DNA from: Brienomyrus brachyistius | Lineage: Eukaryota > Chordata > Actinopteri > Osteoglossiformes > Mormyridae | Assembly (NCBI RefSeq): GCF_023856365.1 | Contig: NC_064549.1 | Span: forward strand, 11,301,608 to 11,365,607 | Length of the DNA stretch: 64,000 nucleotides | Direction of reading: 5' to 3' | Shown here: one piece after another, positions 12,390 to 26,033 of the stretch | Position numbering within the stretch: position 1 is the first letter of the stretch | How the letters are laid out: the number at the start of each line of letters is the position of its first letter | Notes under the pieces: model-generated | What the model saw: the letters and a program-made list of their open reading frames with translations, nothing else | Told to the model about the DNA's origin: nothing | Database searches by the model: none | Translations under genes and position numbers: made by a program

Positions 12390-14235
12390 AGATGACAGTT
12401 GCGTGTTAAGAATTCTGCTCCTTTATTTTTGATGAAACAAGGGAAAACTGTTACCGCTTGTACTCTTAAAAGATTCAAAGAAAGGGGAGTGTCGAGCTGC
12501 CAGCTTGTGAGGAGATGATGGGAATCCCTCCAACACACCCACCGGGATGGAGCCCCTTTGTCGACAGGAAAAGTTAGCCAGCCGAAAGGTGTGATGCAGA
12601 AATGTTTTCTAGGGAGAAGGACGTAGGTAATTGAGAGAAATCGTGAAACCCTGAAACTGACTGGCTGAACCTTACCTGGAAAAAAAGCAGCCTGAGATCG
12701 GTGCAGGATGTCTATCTTGATGTGCAATTTCAGTAGTGAAATAGTTTTTCTCACAGCTGGCGCAGAATCTTATGAGTCTTTATTTTTACTTAGTGCCTCA
12801 AAATATTTAGAGGTTTGTTTATTTATGTTTTTTGGTTGACCAGAGTAAAGCTTAGTCACACATCCCCCTGCAGAGATTCCTCAGGCCTGCGGGTTTGGCA
12901 GTGTCAAGCCGGACTCGGATAGCAGAAGTGTCCGGACCCAGTGTGAGACACTGACGGCATGGCTGTTGGATGTGGAGGCGGCCCAAGGGCAGATTTGAGG
13001 GATGAAACAGAAGCTTGTGGCACTCCAGATGGCCAGGTCCGGATCCTAGAGGAGTGGCAGGCCAAGCGAAGTACGAAGGACCCAGGCTGACAGCCGGACT
13101 TTGTTTTGCCGCAAACTGGGAGCAAAGTTGGCAGGTTGTGCCATATCCTACCTGATCAGCAGCACTGAGAGCCAGGCGGGGATTTGGACGATCAAAGCTG
13201 CTAGTCACAGTAGCTTTGGGCAGATTCACGAAGGAGGACAGACTCCTTAAGATGTCAGGCTTCAGACGAAGGTTTGGATTTCTGCTATTTCTGTGACCGT
13301 GTTTGTAAAAATCTGCATGCCGGAAGCAGGTGAGCAGCAAAGAAATGATGAATCAGGGCTTCCTGAAGGAATAAAGACTGTCCTGAGGCTTTGACGAACA
13401 GCTGCATACCTGCTGACTTACGCTCACAACTGACAAAACCACTGCACAGGTGTGACGAATTGGGAGAAACAGTTTCTGGGATTTTTCATGCGGAATGTTG
13501 CACGTGACAGTTCACATGACATGTAGTCACACTGAAAAACATTGTTTCAATGTACCTCTGTGTGTTTTTTTTCTCTCAGTTTTAAATGGTATATTTTTAC
13601 AGTAGCTTTATGCTCAGTGACTTAACTTTCTACAAATTATCTCTTACTACTTCGGTTTTCTAGGTTCCTGCAGTGGTTCCTTGAAAGTGTGGAGAGAGAG
13701 GAGCTTGACTTACTGTGCTATGCACTTGTGTGGAGAGTATGTGGGTGGAAAACTGATGTCTCCCGTAGCCTGTATTGGTAACGACGCACCCCTCTGCTTT
13801 TAATTATCACTGTTCCACCAGCTACGCGTTGCCCAAAGCCGTCTGTCATCATCTTGTTTACGTTACCATCCCTGTTGTCTCAGCCCTTTTAAATTACAAA
13901 CCTTGTACGTCTGGCGCTAGATTGGCTGCCAGTGAAACAAACGTGTCACATGATTTCCAGCCTACCAGCAGGGCGATGCCCAGTGCGGGATTATTAGGCC
14001 AAGCTGGGGGCAGTCTCTGTTTCAGCCTCGCGTGAAAGGCAGCCCCTGATTTCTTGCATGTTTTATGACTGTTTGTTGACAGTTTAATAGCGGATCTAAT
14101 GGGCATGGAGTAGAAGTGATTGTGTCCGGGGACTGATGAGTTATGAGGCCGGGATTCAAAGAGCCATTGTTCTGCTTGGGAAAACAATACTTTGTGTGTG
14201 TTAATCTGCATGAATCCGTCATCTGGTTGAGTACA

Positions 14236-14240
<5 letters not shown>

Positions 14241-14321
<81 letters not shown>
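14241..14321. repeat. (GT)40 microsatellite
   Basis: Uninterrupted GT tract of about 81 bp directly abutting the inverted-repeat element at 14322-14600. Confidence 0.97.
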
Positions 14322-14325
<4 letters not shown>

Positions 14326-14598
14326 TAGCTATCCTTATGGGGACACAATGTCCCCAAAACGTGATAAATATCCGATTTTTTAATATATTTTTTTTCCCTT
14401 TATGGGGACCGGTTTCCTGCTCCCCATAAGGGAAAACTCTATTTTATAAAAATCAGTGACTGCTATAAAAAAACTAAAAATGCAAAAACTCTTACTTATG
14501 GTTATGGTTAGGGCAGGGTGGGGGTTAAGGTTGTCATAGTTAGCGTTAGCATTTTTCCCATAGAAGTGAATGAGCGGGCCCCATAAGGATAGGTATAC

Positions 14599-14600
<2 letters not shown>
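14322..14600. mobile_element. GT-flanked element with inverted ends, family C, copy 1
   Basis: The ends GTATAGCTATCCTTATGGGG and CCCCATAAGGATAGGTATAC are inverted repeats. The interior contains GTCCCC/GGGGAC pairs, AAGGGAAAACT and a TTAGGG-like stretch. A related copy lies at 15211-15358. Both are bordered by GT tracts, which suggests that the element either targets or carries them. I could not assign a superfamily. Confidence 0.6.
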
Positions 14601-14639
<39 letters not shown>

Positions 14640-14660
14640 ACACACATACATATACACACA
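14601..14660. repeat. (TG)n-(AC)n palindromic microsatellite
   Basis: A TG tract (14601-14638) is followed by ACACACATACATATACACAC, so the two halves can pair with each other as a hairpin. Confidence 0.9.
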
Positions 14661-15152
14661 TTCCTAAGTACATGACACTGCGTGGAGTGTTTGCCATGGT
14701 CTTTGGTGCAGGATTGACATTTATGTAATATTAAAAATGTAAATTTATTCTTTTTTTGCACTGGAGATGAGAAACGGAACAGATTGTGGACGGGCAGCAC
14801 CACAGTCGCCTCCATCATCCTCTGATGAACTGCTTAAGAGAAACATTGAAATTACAACTCATGATAGCTGTGTAACACCCAGTAAACCAGTGCATGTTCA
14901 AAAATGAATGTTCATAAATGTGAGCTTTCGATGGCCCGCATTGCATGTTAACATAGACCATAAATGTGTGCGTCTCCCCCCGACACGCTGTTTTGTAGTA
15001 CCATTCAGAAGTGTACTTAACATCTGGAAAACCTCCCACTCAGTCAATAGGTAAATATTACCAGATACTATAGCATATTTTGTGAAAATACAGTTACTCA
15101 TTTCACAATATTCATGACAAATGTTCTAGCAAAATGTGTCTCTTGTACCACC

Positions 15153-15154
<2 letters not shown>

Positions 15155-15204
<50 letters not shown>
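15155..15204. repeat. (GT)25 microsatellite
   Basis: GT tract preceding the second family C element. Confidence 0.95.
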
Positions 15205-15210
<6 letters not shown>

Positions 15211-15213
<3 letters not shown>

Positions 15214-15358
15214 TCACATTGTTGGGACCAAATGTCCCCACAATGTGAAAGTTGTGGAGACCAATTTTTCAGTCTGCATAAGGGAAAACTCAGTTTTATA
15301 AATATTGGTTGGGATTAGGGTTTTGCTCACAGAAATGAGTGGACGGTCCCCATGAGCT
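15211..15358. mobile_element. GT-flanked element, family C, copy 2 (shortened)
   Basis: Shares GTCCCC blocks, AAGGGAAAACT, the following TTTTATAAA and a GGATTAGGGTT stretch with 14322-14600, in the same order but with internal deletions. It again lies between GT tracts (15155-15204 and 15358-15368). Confidence 0.55.
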
Positions 15359-16120
15359 GTGTGTGTGTCTGTATACAACAACATTCCCTACTTCTGCGTT
15401 TCCAGACTTTGTGTAAATTTTCTTTTGCCGGCCTGTTGTCTTCCTGTCTTTACCTGCGTGCCCCAACACGTCCTTAATCGTCATGTTTATATGAACCATA
15501 CATACTTAAGTTTGTACGTGTTGTGCCGAAAATGGAGCCACTTCCTGGTGCTTTACCTTCTAATGTGCTTGGTACCGTGGAAGGCACTGGCTTGACTGAC
15601 ATGTCTTCAGGAAGCGTACAGAAAGGTCAACCAAAGGAAGCTGTCTCCAGTTCCCTGGTCACTCATGACTGAGACAGTTGTGAAGCATCGTCTGATGGGT
15701 AGGACAAGACGCTTTCTCCACCAAAGCTGCGAGATCTTTACCCTTGAGAAGGACTTGCAGAATAACCAAACTCTCAGTGTGAGAGATGTCTTCATGACTC
15801 GGGTATCAGGTGATACCATCACTAACAAGTTTTTATTTTTCATTTTTTTTAACCTTCAGTCATCACTGTGCTGATTCATCAGAAAGTAATCCTAAAATAA
15901 TCCAACACTTCTATTTCCATTGCCTCTTCCATAGATCATACGTATTTGCACATTTGTAGACCCTAGACATTACTCATTAACAACCTAGTTAATTTATCAT
16001 GTCATGAATAAGATATGTGTTGAATTTTTCATTTTCAAGAAATATTTCTGATGGGGGGGGGGGGGGTGGACAGTGGTTTGGCTGGAAAGATTCAGCATTG
16101 AGGTTAATGGAAGTGTTGGG

Positions 16121-16294
16121 GGGGCAGTGTGCGACTCAGTGGGTTAGGGTGCTATGACCATCAACAGAAGGTCACCAGCTCCAATCCCCAGGTCAGCAGA
16201 CCCTCAATCAAGACCCTTAACACCCAGCTGCTTAAAGGATCGTCTGATCCCTGCTTTTTCAGTTGTGACTTAAATAAATCTGCTAACTTAAATG
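16121..16294 (+). mobile_element. tRNA-derived SINE
   Basis: Begins GGGGCAGTGTGCGACTCAGT with an A-box-like region and a degenerate B box (AGCTCCAATCCC). It continues with AAGACCCTTAACACCCAGCTGC and ends in the TCTGCTAACTTAAATG tail typical of fish tRNA-derived SINEs. It is diverged, with no clear flanking duplication. Confidence 0.75.
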
Positions 16295-16567
16295 TTATGA
16301 TTGTTGTAATCTTTGGCCTAAGAAGTGTGGGATGCTGGACAGACTAAACGACCTCTGTATGGCTACATCTATATTTATCTATTGTCTTTCCGTCAGTCAT
16401 CCTGGGGTCAGCCTCCAAACGGATATGCGAGTGTCTCTGCAGCGACCGGCTGACTCAGGTGTTCCTCCGCTGAGAATGAAGCTCAATCCTTTCAGCCTCC
16501 TGACCCACTTATACCCTCCATCCTGACTGCCGGCGTGTCATCCTTCATCCCACACGTTTGCCTGGCC

Positions 16568-16616
16568 CTCTCTCTCTCTCTCTCTCTCTATCTATCTCTC
16601 TCTCTCTCTCTATCTC
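16568..16616. repeat. (CT)n microsatellite
   Basis: CT tract with three TATC interruptions. Confidence 0.95.
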
Positions 16617-19600
16617 ATGGCCTCCTGTTCTGCTTTTTTTTTGAGACGCGCGATTCTGCGAAACCCTTCTGCGTCGTCTCAGCTCGGTCTGTCACCACAG
16701 GATTCGATGAGATGGCCCGATTTTTATTATTTTTTTATTCATTTTCTTTTTAGAGACCGAGGTACGGGCTCAATCCCTTTTACGATGACTCTGCAGCATT
16801 CTCTAATTGCGAATCGCAGCCCCGGCAGTACCCAGCAGAATAATTCGCATCTCTCTCCCCAACGCCGGAGCACTATCGTTTGGGCAGAGGCACACCAGGT
16901 GCATCGCTCACACCCATCCTAGCAGGCCGCCGAGTCAGAGACTTATAACTGGTTAAAAAAAAAATAATAATAATTCCATGAAAACGATTCTCCTCATCTA
17001 AGAATTCGCAGTCTCCCAAACGTGAGAGACCACCATCGTTTGATACTTGTATTCTGTCTTCAAAACCGCTTTTGTGGGATAAATGCAGAGAAAAGGTAAA
17101 ATATCCAATGGATCCAGTTGTTTCATAAGCACTCATCAGTGTTCCGGCTTCTTGGGCTGCACCTGGATTTACGATGGATTTATAATTAGGACTTACGCCT
17201 TCAGTACGGTGCAGCGCGTACGCTGTGGTGCATGTGGTGCATGCGTGTTTACTGACTGCGCGCGGCCTGCGCAAAAGTGTCAGTCACATTATTATATTTC
17301 CATGCATCCAAAGGCGACGACCATATCGCTCGTCCTTTTGAGTATTGTGTCACATTTTGCAAAGCTCTGGCTCCAGTTTGAGCCCAGAGAACGATTCATG
17401 CAGGTCCCTAAGGAAAAATGTTCTTTAAAGCAAGTTGGCAGCCCTCGTCTCGGAGTGACCGCACCCTGTGGTCGAAAGCAAATAGTGCCTTTTAAATTTC
17501 TGGAGGCAGCTTCCTGTTTGTCAGCAATTCTAGGTAATGCTGCAAATATTTTCAGTTTTGAGTTTAATCTCAGCTGGGAGTGGAAGAGCTTTACATATTA
17601 ACCGTTTTTAAATAGCATGTTATTTGAGATGATGACTTTTCTTTGCATCGCACTCAGAAACTAAATTGCAATTTAATCCTAAGCTACACAACATCAAAGA
17701 AGATAATTTTCATAAACGCTATGAGAAATGAAGGATAATTTCTATTATACGTAATTGTGCAATATCCCGGGCTTATTTAATATAAATAAATGGATTTTTT
17801 TTCTCTCTTTTTCAGGGAACCCCCTCATTTTGAGTAAACCAGATGACTGCTGCAAAATACTATATTCAGAATGTATAGCTTTCAATATACTGTATGTATA
17901 TACACTATGTGTGTGTGATAACTAATTTTTCTGTGGCATTTAAATTTCTCATTTGGCAGAGTTTGATACAGCTAAATAGTTTAATTACAAATGTTTATGG
18001 GGGGGGCAAATGAAGCCAAATTAAATATTGGGAGGTGCACATCCCTGGTTCCTTTGCCCCCGGCTGGTAATTCATTTAATTCTTTCCTACACGTCTGTGT
18101 TTTTTTTTTTTCTCTCCCACGAGTATCAGTGTTTACTAGTTTCTTCGTCGTTCTCGCCGTCGAGATCAGAAGAACATGCACTGATAGCCTGTGTGTACAT
18201 GTCTGCATGTGCCTTGGGGAGCGAGCAAGCTGATTGGCTGGTAAACTCAGCCCATGCTGTGGCCTTGCTATCTCGACTCGTCTTGCTTGTTCTTAGCCCA
18301 GCAGGCCTCTTTTCCCAGGACCTGGGCTGGATCCGCTTCATCTCCCGCTAACCCCAAAGAGATGGTAACATAGGCCCAGCTTCTTGGCTTTCTCTGGTGT
18401 CGTCCTTCCAAGCAGCAGGTACCAAGACGACGTGCCAGCAGAATGTCACCATCTTGTGATTGAGATGGTCCCTCTTCAGATGTGCGTTTTATATGTGATT
18501 GGGTATTTTTACACATTGCCTCCCTGAGGAATATCTCGCCCGCTGGTCATCGATCCTGTGTTTTTTTTTTTTTTTAAAACAAGATTATTTTCACACAGTA
18601 TTGATGAGCAAGCAGCAAACTTTGCCCCCTGATGGTGGCTATGCACGGCGTGTGCATGCTAATATCTTTGCCCAGCGTATTATGTAATCTTTTCACAGTC
18701 CTCTTGGCCTCGGGGCCGGCAAAAACATTTTTTTCAGACCCTTCGCTGCACATTTGAATCAATGGAAATATAAAGGCAGTGCTGAGATCTCGACTGCTTT
18801 GTTCGATTTTCATGCTTTTGAGTGTCTATTCGATGTTATGAAATAACCTCAATCTCAGTGCCTCGGAATGCTGAAGGCCAGTGTGTGAAGATGTAGTCAG
18901 TTCATCTTCTCTCAGTGCTGGAGCAATGCAAATGGCAAATTTTAGCCATCTCTTATCCTCTGCTAACTAAATGTCCAGTCCCAATGAACATCCTCAGATT
19001 CTTTGAGTTTCTCCAGAAGACCCTCGTGAGGGATAAATTTGTGGTTGAGGACTTAAACGGCTGTAGAATGTTAACAATGTCTGGCCCTGTTAAGCCCCCC
19101 CCCCCCCCCCTCCCCCGTGACTGCTTTGTAATTCACCATGTAATCTTAGGAGTGTGACCTCTTTGCAGCAAGGGCCTGAGGAATATGCTTGCAGGTCACT
19201 GTGACTTTTTTGCAACTTTGTCCTTCCTCTACAGAACGCCTGTGCTTGGGAACCGGTGCACTGTCAGTCCCTGAACCTCATTATGCGGAATCAAAACGAG
19301 ATGATTGCTGTGATAGTTTTACGTGATTCTGGCGTTTTCTGTCATTGAGAGGGGCAGGAGTCTCCGTGGTGTCTACCATGGACTAGGCTAGCTGTAAATG
19401 GTGGCTGTCAAACCTGTCGTGAATGTGACCTTAAAGTAGTAGCTTCGAGTTTGAAAGTTTAGGGAGGAAAGCGATTCGGACTCATCTTAGGTTTATGAGG
19501 CTGGAGATGCCGAGAATGAAAGCCCGAATTTGCCATGGAAACCGGAGAGCAGGCAGCCAACGAAAACACGGCTGACCCTGTCATGCGTCTCCAAACTTGC

Positions 19601-20139
19601 AAGGTTGGTGCTGCTTAGCTTTGCTTCCACTTGGACTGACGGCTCGGAGATATGCAGCAGCCGGCATTTAATGACATTTTCTCAGCAATACCTTCTGGAG
19701 CGATAGGTGGTTGAGGTGGGCGATCCAGTCCCCCCCCCCAGGCCCATCTTGCCTCTTCCTCTGAACCGCCTCATCGGATAATGGCTGCCTTTCCCCTCAT
19801 CTAGACCACTCACGCCTGGAATTAGAAAGCACTCTGTAGCAGATCGGTCTCCAAATGTAGCCAGAAGATGGATGAGATGGCGGTCAGCAGTCTGACCCGC
19901 GTGACTAATGGTGTGTGTGTTGGCCGCCTATCAGGCTGGCGAGGTGAGGACCTCTCCGCGTGGATGCGTGAACCATAATGCTGAGACATCTCTCTTTGTG
20001 GGCCTTATACACTCCTAGCCTATTGGGCAGTGTCTTTTCACATCACGTCGGTGTTGATTACTTATGGTAGGGTTTTGTGACAAGACCCAGCACTGGAGCC
20101 CAGTACAGGCCTGAAACGCAAACCTGAGCCCAGCCTAGT

Positions 20140-20302
20140 GGCCTGTACTACAAAGCAGGGCGACTGGCTTATCGGGGTAACTTGTCGGATTTAAAGTCAG
20201 TTTAAATGGACTTCATATTCGTTCACTTACATTTTGCCCAGAATACCTTAAATACGACAAGTTTCCCCGATTAAGCCAGTAACCCCGCTTCGTAGTACAG
20301 GC
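20140..20302. mobile_element. Palindromic MITE, about 163 bp
   Basis: Starts GGCCTGTACTACAAAGCAGG and ends with the inverse CCGCTTCGTAGTACAGGCC. Inner arms GGCTTATCGGGGTAACTTGTCG and its counterpart (CGACAAGTTTCCCCGATTAAGCC region) are also inverted. It is a fold-back, non-autonomous DNA transposon with no coding capacity. Flanks CCTAGT and CCTGGT hint at a decayed duplication. Confidence 0.75.
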
Positions 20303-23300
20303 CCCTGGTCCATGGCATTCAGGCTTGACTCGTATCCCGAATGTTAATGGATTTTCTAAACCTGAGCTTGACTTGAACCAGGCACCAACTTTTACGACAC
20401 GATGGTGTGTAAGGTTCAACCACGCAAACCCACATACAGGCATTCCGATAGATGGGCTAACTTTTAGCCTGCTATTACCATACGCTGACACTTGTATGAA
20501 ATGCATTCCATTCTTACCTGTATTTATCTGTTAGGTTGTCTGCCTACAAAACACGGTTCTGATGCTACAACAAACCCAACCTAAACCCGGCGGATGCATG
20601 GGGAAAAAAACTGACAATCTGCCAGTGAATTCGGGCCCCTTCGTGCTTGCAGGCGTATACACTGAAAACTACGAGGGGGGGTTATCTGCAGGCATGCCCC
20701 TCTGACTTTTCTGTTCCTGTTAATTTATGAGTTCAGCTATAGCAGAACAAGTTTAAGGTGTGGTTTCCATAGGCTAATTGTTCTCCCAGACGCATGTACT
20801 AGTCCTGTTTTTAGGTATTTTGTCACATTGCTACCCATAAGATTTATGTATATCTATTGCCTTGTTTAGTGAAAAACTATACTGCACTAGCATTTTGTGA
20901 GCCAAGCATTTTGTTAGTTCCAAATAAACTAAACAAAGGTATTTGAAAAGCCATACATGTTTGAAGTCAATATTTGTATCTTCTCAAATTATTTAACTGG
21001 TCACCTACCAGAATATCTTGCTGAAGTTCAGTAACAAATTATCTTAGTTTTATCTATTACAGTTGAACTACTGTTGTGTACCGCTAACATGACCTGAGAT
21101 TTTTCGTTTGGTGCCATCTACTAAGCGGAGTAGGAAATAAGTCTGTTTTGTTCATTAACAGATTGTCCTGAGTGATTTCTGATCCTTATCTTTATACTCA
21201 GTGAGGCTTAACTGTGCCAGAAATTAGCAACATAATACCTTTTGCATGTCTTTTTATCTGATGTTCTTGCCTAACTTCGAATGAATTAATTTCATTCTCT
21301 GCTGACGTACCGAGTCTGTCCAAAACGACGCATTCTGTACCTGTGCACAGAATTTATGCAACAAAAGGAGAATTAGCATTAAAAATGACTGCTGAGACCA
21401 TTTTATTCCATGACCAGCATTTCAGAACCGACGGGTAAATCCCAGTTCATAAAGACAGTACTTAACATGAGATTTGCATTTTTAATGTTGCGAGTCAATT
21501 TTGCTATTTTTCATAGCCTTTGCAAGTTCTCCTGGAGTAACAGAAATAATGTTGCTTTTTCATTTTACTTTGCATCCTGGATGAGTTTTTTTTTTCCTTC
21601 TTATTGGACCATTACCTTGATTGCATTTGATGATAAAAGCTGATGCATTTCTCAGTCCTGACACTCATTTAAAAGGAAATGGAACTTTTCCTCCCACACA
21701 GGGTGATAAAATGAAAACGGTCCATGAATGTGTGTATATATTTACGGTTTTGACGTGCCTCCATCTCTGAAGTCCAGTTCAAGGTGTCACCTCTGAGTCA
21801 GTCGAAAGGCAGTCGAGCAAAGAGTCGCTGCTTAGCTATTTAAAATGCTGTATGCTATTTGAACTGTGCACAGGTAGATGTTCTGTTTTTAATCAAACGT
21901 GAGCCACAGTGAGTGGAATAACTCTGACAGAGGTCAGTCATTCAAATAAAACTCTGCACATGGTAATTATTTTTCCCGGTTCAATTTTTGCTTATATATT
22001 TTTTTCTTTTAGATTTATATTTTCATTGTTTACCATCACAAAAAAATCTTTTTTTTTTGCAGAGCTTAATCATAAAACTTGGAGAAGCTCTTCTAGAATA
22101 TTCTGTTTGTGTTAGCATGCCTGACTTCACCTGACAAAAATCCAGAGAGAGATACTCGGGAGCTTGCCAGAAAAGCAGGAGTTCAGTGTCCAGGGGGTGG
22201 GCAGGGGGGGGGACTGGCATACAGGCTATGCGCCTACCTGGAGACGTACCAGTGGTGGCGCACCGATTTTTGTTTGGCCAGTCCCGGGACTTATGCAAGG
22301 ACTTGGAATCAGGCTTGCAGTACAAAGCGGAGGTTTGTGGAGAGAAATTGCTGAACTATTTCCTCCCTTAACCCATGGCCTCTCACTGCCTCTTTGACAG
22401 AAGGAAATGAGGCTGCGGAATTGGGGCACTGTCCATCAGGAGCTGAGAGATTTGTTAATGGGAAGCCATGAGGAACCTGTATGAACCGAAGCATTTCCCC
22501 CAGGGCTCCCGGTATTCCAGCAGGTTTGAGGCAGATGGTTTTGTTCCATCGATATTGGGCTTTGTTTACCAGCCCCAATTCTGCTGCTGCCAAAGGTCAA
22601 GATGGGGGACATTACAGCACTAGCCAGCATAGTGTCAAGGTTCACTGGAAGCAGCTGACATTCGGAAGCATCTGTTTATCCATCTTGCACATACTTTCCC
22701 TAAGCATGGTCAGCAGAGGGCTTGGATTGGGCTGGTCGTGAGGTTTAGAGGCATCCTGAATGGTATGGTATTCCAGCCCATTACATGGGCACACTTTCAC
22801 AATACAGGCAACTCTGATGCCAGCTCACCTAATTAATCCATTGGTTTCCTCCTGCAGTCCAAGTACAATGGGTGACAAGGGTGCCTGTAGGAAACCCGTG
22901 TAACACAAGGAGGTCACGCATACTCGACTTTGTAAAGCCGTTGTGTAATTCTCGTCCACCGTGATGTGCTGCCCTGCGCAATATACTATTCATCAGATAA
23001 TGGGCAGGATACAGCTGCTCTTCACTGATCAGTAGTTCTTCAAGGCATCCTGATAGGGGTGGAGAAACCCTTAGGTCATCTCGATTGTTAGCTAGGAAAA
23101 CGTTTCTTCTGGCGATCAGGACGAGCGGATCCTTGATGGGAGAAGCGTTTTGACGTGCTGAGGCATCATTGGCAGCAGCAGAGTGTTCTGGCTGTTCCTC
23201 TCGCATGTCCTAATGCCCTCAGGTCCTACCTGTAATGGGCTGCTCTATGCGACTAAAGCTCGACCTTCTGCTCATAAACTGAGTAAGTGGAGAAGCAGCC

Positions 23301-24380
23301 TCGTCTCATTACATATGTTTTTATCTGCAGCTGCTTAAAGCTGATTTAAAGACGGCGCCGGTTAATCGATAATCCCATTAATACTGTACTGTACCTCCAG
23401 GAGATGTTAGGCTGCAATGAATTATGAAATCTGTCCTTGCCTTCTTAGATTACGAAGAAGAACTTTATTTTGCCTTTATGAAATTCTTGTCCCCGTATGA
23501 AAGCTTGGCCGAGTAATGGGCGAACGTCCCCACTTTGTCGTTATTCTGAATGCCGTTTCGCGCCCCTGCTCTGCTGATTCTGCTCTGCAGATAGGCACCA
23601 GGCTGTCCCGTTGCTGTGGTGATACACTTGGTTTGACATTGTGCCCTTTGTTGGGGGGTATGAATGACGACTTTGCGTTCTGCCGGTTGTCAAGCGCAGG
23701 CCAGTGTTCAGTTGCATGACTTCAGATTAGCTATGTCTGTTATTTTCGTAAAACTTACTCATTAAGTTACATTAGGCATTCCTGATGCTGCATTCATCAA
23801 CACTACAAAATATGCTACAATACCAAAAAATTGATTGATTTTCTTTAAAAATCAGGGCTTGTTTTAGTGCACTTTACCTTTTTCTACTGAATCATTAAGT
23901 AAATGCATCATTTTACTATAAACACAAGCCAAATTCCCTTTTGGGTGTAATTTAGAAAATTTAATACAGCTTTTAACAACTGTGGTGTCAGGTGTTAGGC
24001 CAATATGTTTTTGAAAGAGTTTTAAAAGTGTATAATTTGTATTGTAAAGCCTGTTCTGCACAGAGACCCATTATCATCAATTTTTAATGTGGGTTTCTCA
24101 TACAATTTCTGACTCTATTAGAAGGAAATCATGCACCTTTAAGCTTCAAACGCCAACATGCCATGACACATTTCCCACTTGGCCCAGTCCGTCTGGCACA
24201 GCCTCACATTTATACATTTGCAGAAAGGAAGAAGCACCCTTGTGGAATTCGGAAATCACACGTGGTTTTTCTGAAGTCGGTCTTCCCCTTTGATATCAAC
24301 GCTGTGCTTGTGCCTTAAATGGCGGTGATTTAATGCTAGTGGTCTCCTCTTTGCTCAGCATCCATAGCGGTGCCCTAAGC

Positions 24381-24510
24381 CAGTGTTTCCGAAACCGGTC
24401 CTCGGCGGCACCAAGACGTGTGTTTGCGCTCTCCCAGTTCCCGGAGAGTTGGGGGGTCAAACAAAGTGAAGCATCCTAGGGGTCCCTAAGAACCGCTTAG
24501 AAAAACATTG
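24381..24510. mobile_element. hAT-type MITE, family B, copy 2 (diverged)
   Basis: CAGTGTTTCCGAAACCGGTC at the left and AAAAACATTG at the right correspond to the ends of the element at 8851-8997, with the same internal GTCCTCGG and GGTCCCTAAG blocks. Flanks CCCTAAGC and TTCTAAAC share 5 of 8 bases. Confidence 0.65.
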
Positions 24511-26033
24511 TTCTAAACAGAATTCCCATTTAAGATTTATCAGATGTATAAAACGGTCCTTTGTAGTCGTTGCTATTTTTGCCTAAATTGGTGGTGATTT
24601 TGCAGCGTTGTGGTGATAAAGTAAAGCCGGTTTCCTGCTTTTTCCCCAAACTAGGCCGTATTTGCGCCCCGGGTCCCGCAGACTCCCTCCCTGCCTGACT
24701 CCAGCTCGCTGCAGGCTGGTATCTCAGTGCCAGCGTGCTCCGAGCAGAGCAGGGTGTGACTCCCTTTCCGTTCCTCGCACTAATTGCAGGAAGTGCAGCC
24801 CCCTTAAAGATGCAAATTAGTGCTTGCAGTGGGCCAATGACAGCCCGCTGGCAGCCGGCTGATGGTGGTAATTAACGCTGGATGCCTGGTCGCAGTGACG
24901 TGCAGCCTTTCTCAGCCAGGAGTGCACTCTCTCGCACTGCTACACCCCCCCCCCCCAGCCCCGAACGCAGCGCCAGTCTTCATAGTCGATGCCACCTTGA
25001 AACGGCGTTTCACATCCAGCTGTGTGTGGTTTCCTCAAAACCCAATTTAATCTAACAAAATCGCGATTCACTAAATCCATAAACAATGTGAATGAATGTT
25101 TATTAAAAACTTGCCAGTTTTTCTTACATGTTGCTCTCATACGAAATAAGCTCTCAGACATTATGGCCCATTAGTGGCGGGAAGTATCTCGGTTCTGTTC
25201 TTTCTGCCGCACGTTTTAATTTAGCCCGAGTTTTGCACAGCCCCTGCCAAATCCACGCCCTTCCCAAAGGGACCCGTGAGAAACGGGAAGGAGCGATGGC
25301 ATTGCTGCAGCTTAGCGTTTAGCGGTGGCTAACACCAGTGGCCCAGCTTGAATCCAAACGGTCCTTTACGCTTCTTTGTGTCTGACCCCAAACAACTTTC
25401 TGTTCCTGGCTTTGTTGTGGAGCCTTACGCTGGATTTGAAGTTGGAGCTGCAATTAAGGGCGTATGTTAACTAACTACCGGTAGTCAAATGATGTATGCA
25501 CATGAATTATTACTAATTCCGCGCCACTTGTAGGAATACTATGAATAAAGGTGATATTTCTGTATGCAGACAGGTAGCAAGTCACTTAATGGGGAAAAGG
25601 CTGATTTTATTGCACACATCTAAAAACAAATATCTTTTGAGAATTGAATAGTTAAAATCAGATCAAAATTCTGCAAATCTGGCTTGGGAATTAAGTTAGC
25701 AAAAAATGTTACTGTAAACTGAGCTGTAAGGGTTACTACTGAGGAAGCTGGTGTCATATTTGACTACAAATGCTAATATTGACATTGTATTTTCCATTTT
25801 ACTATTATGACGTTTTAGAATAGCTTTTGCAGAGGTACACTGCTGCATTCTGTACTATAGACACATTCAAATATCATTCTGAAGTGATTCTGCATATGAC
25901 GTTTTAAAATAGTGTTTTATATCACTTAGAATTTGGGGAGGGTGATTCAGTTCAGTTTTAACCCTGTAATGTACCAGTTCCGTTTTAATTTTAATTGCAT
26001 TTAACCTATTTTTTTCCCCCTTCTCTTCTCTAG

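Larger units (their letters stand above)
4270..26033. other. Large non-coding region, probable 5' intron of gdpd5
   Basis: About 21.8 kb without a recognisable conserved exon. It carries several transposable-element remnants (listed separately), GT microsatellites and homopolymers. If the first exon is near 4.2 kb this is one intron of gdpd5; alternative first exons within it cannot be excluded. Confidence 0.5.

Noticed and set aside
12266..13340. Two 162-codon open frames on the minus strand
   Set aside because: One crosses a poly-C run (poly-Gly); neither shows domain content.
14022..14357. Open frames with long His-Thr or Val-Cys repeats
   Set aside because: Translation of GT/AC microsatellites, as also at 31812-32094 and 43704-43945.
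17083..17601. 172-codon open frame on the plus strand
   Set aside because: No recognisable domain, no splice context linking it to a gene, and composition like the surrounding intron; probably chance.
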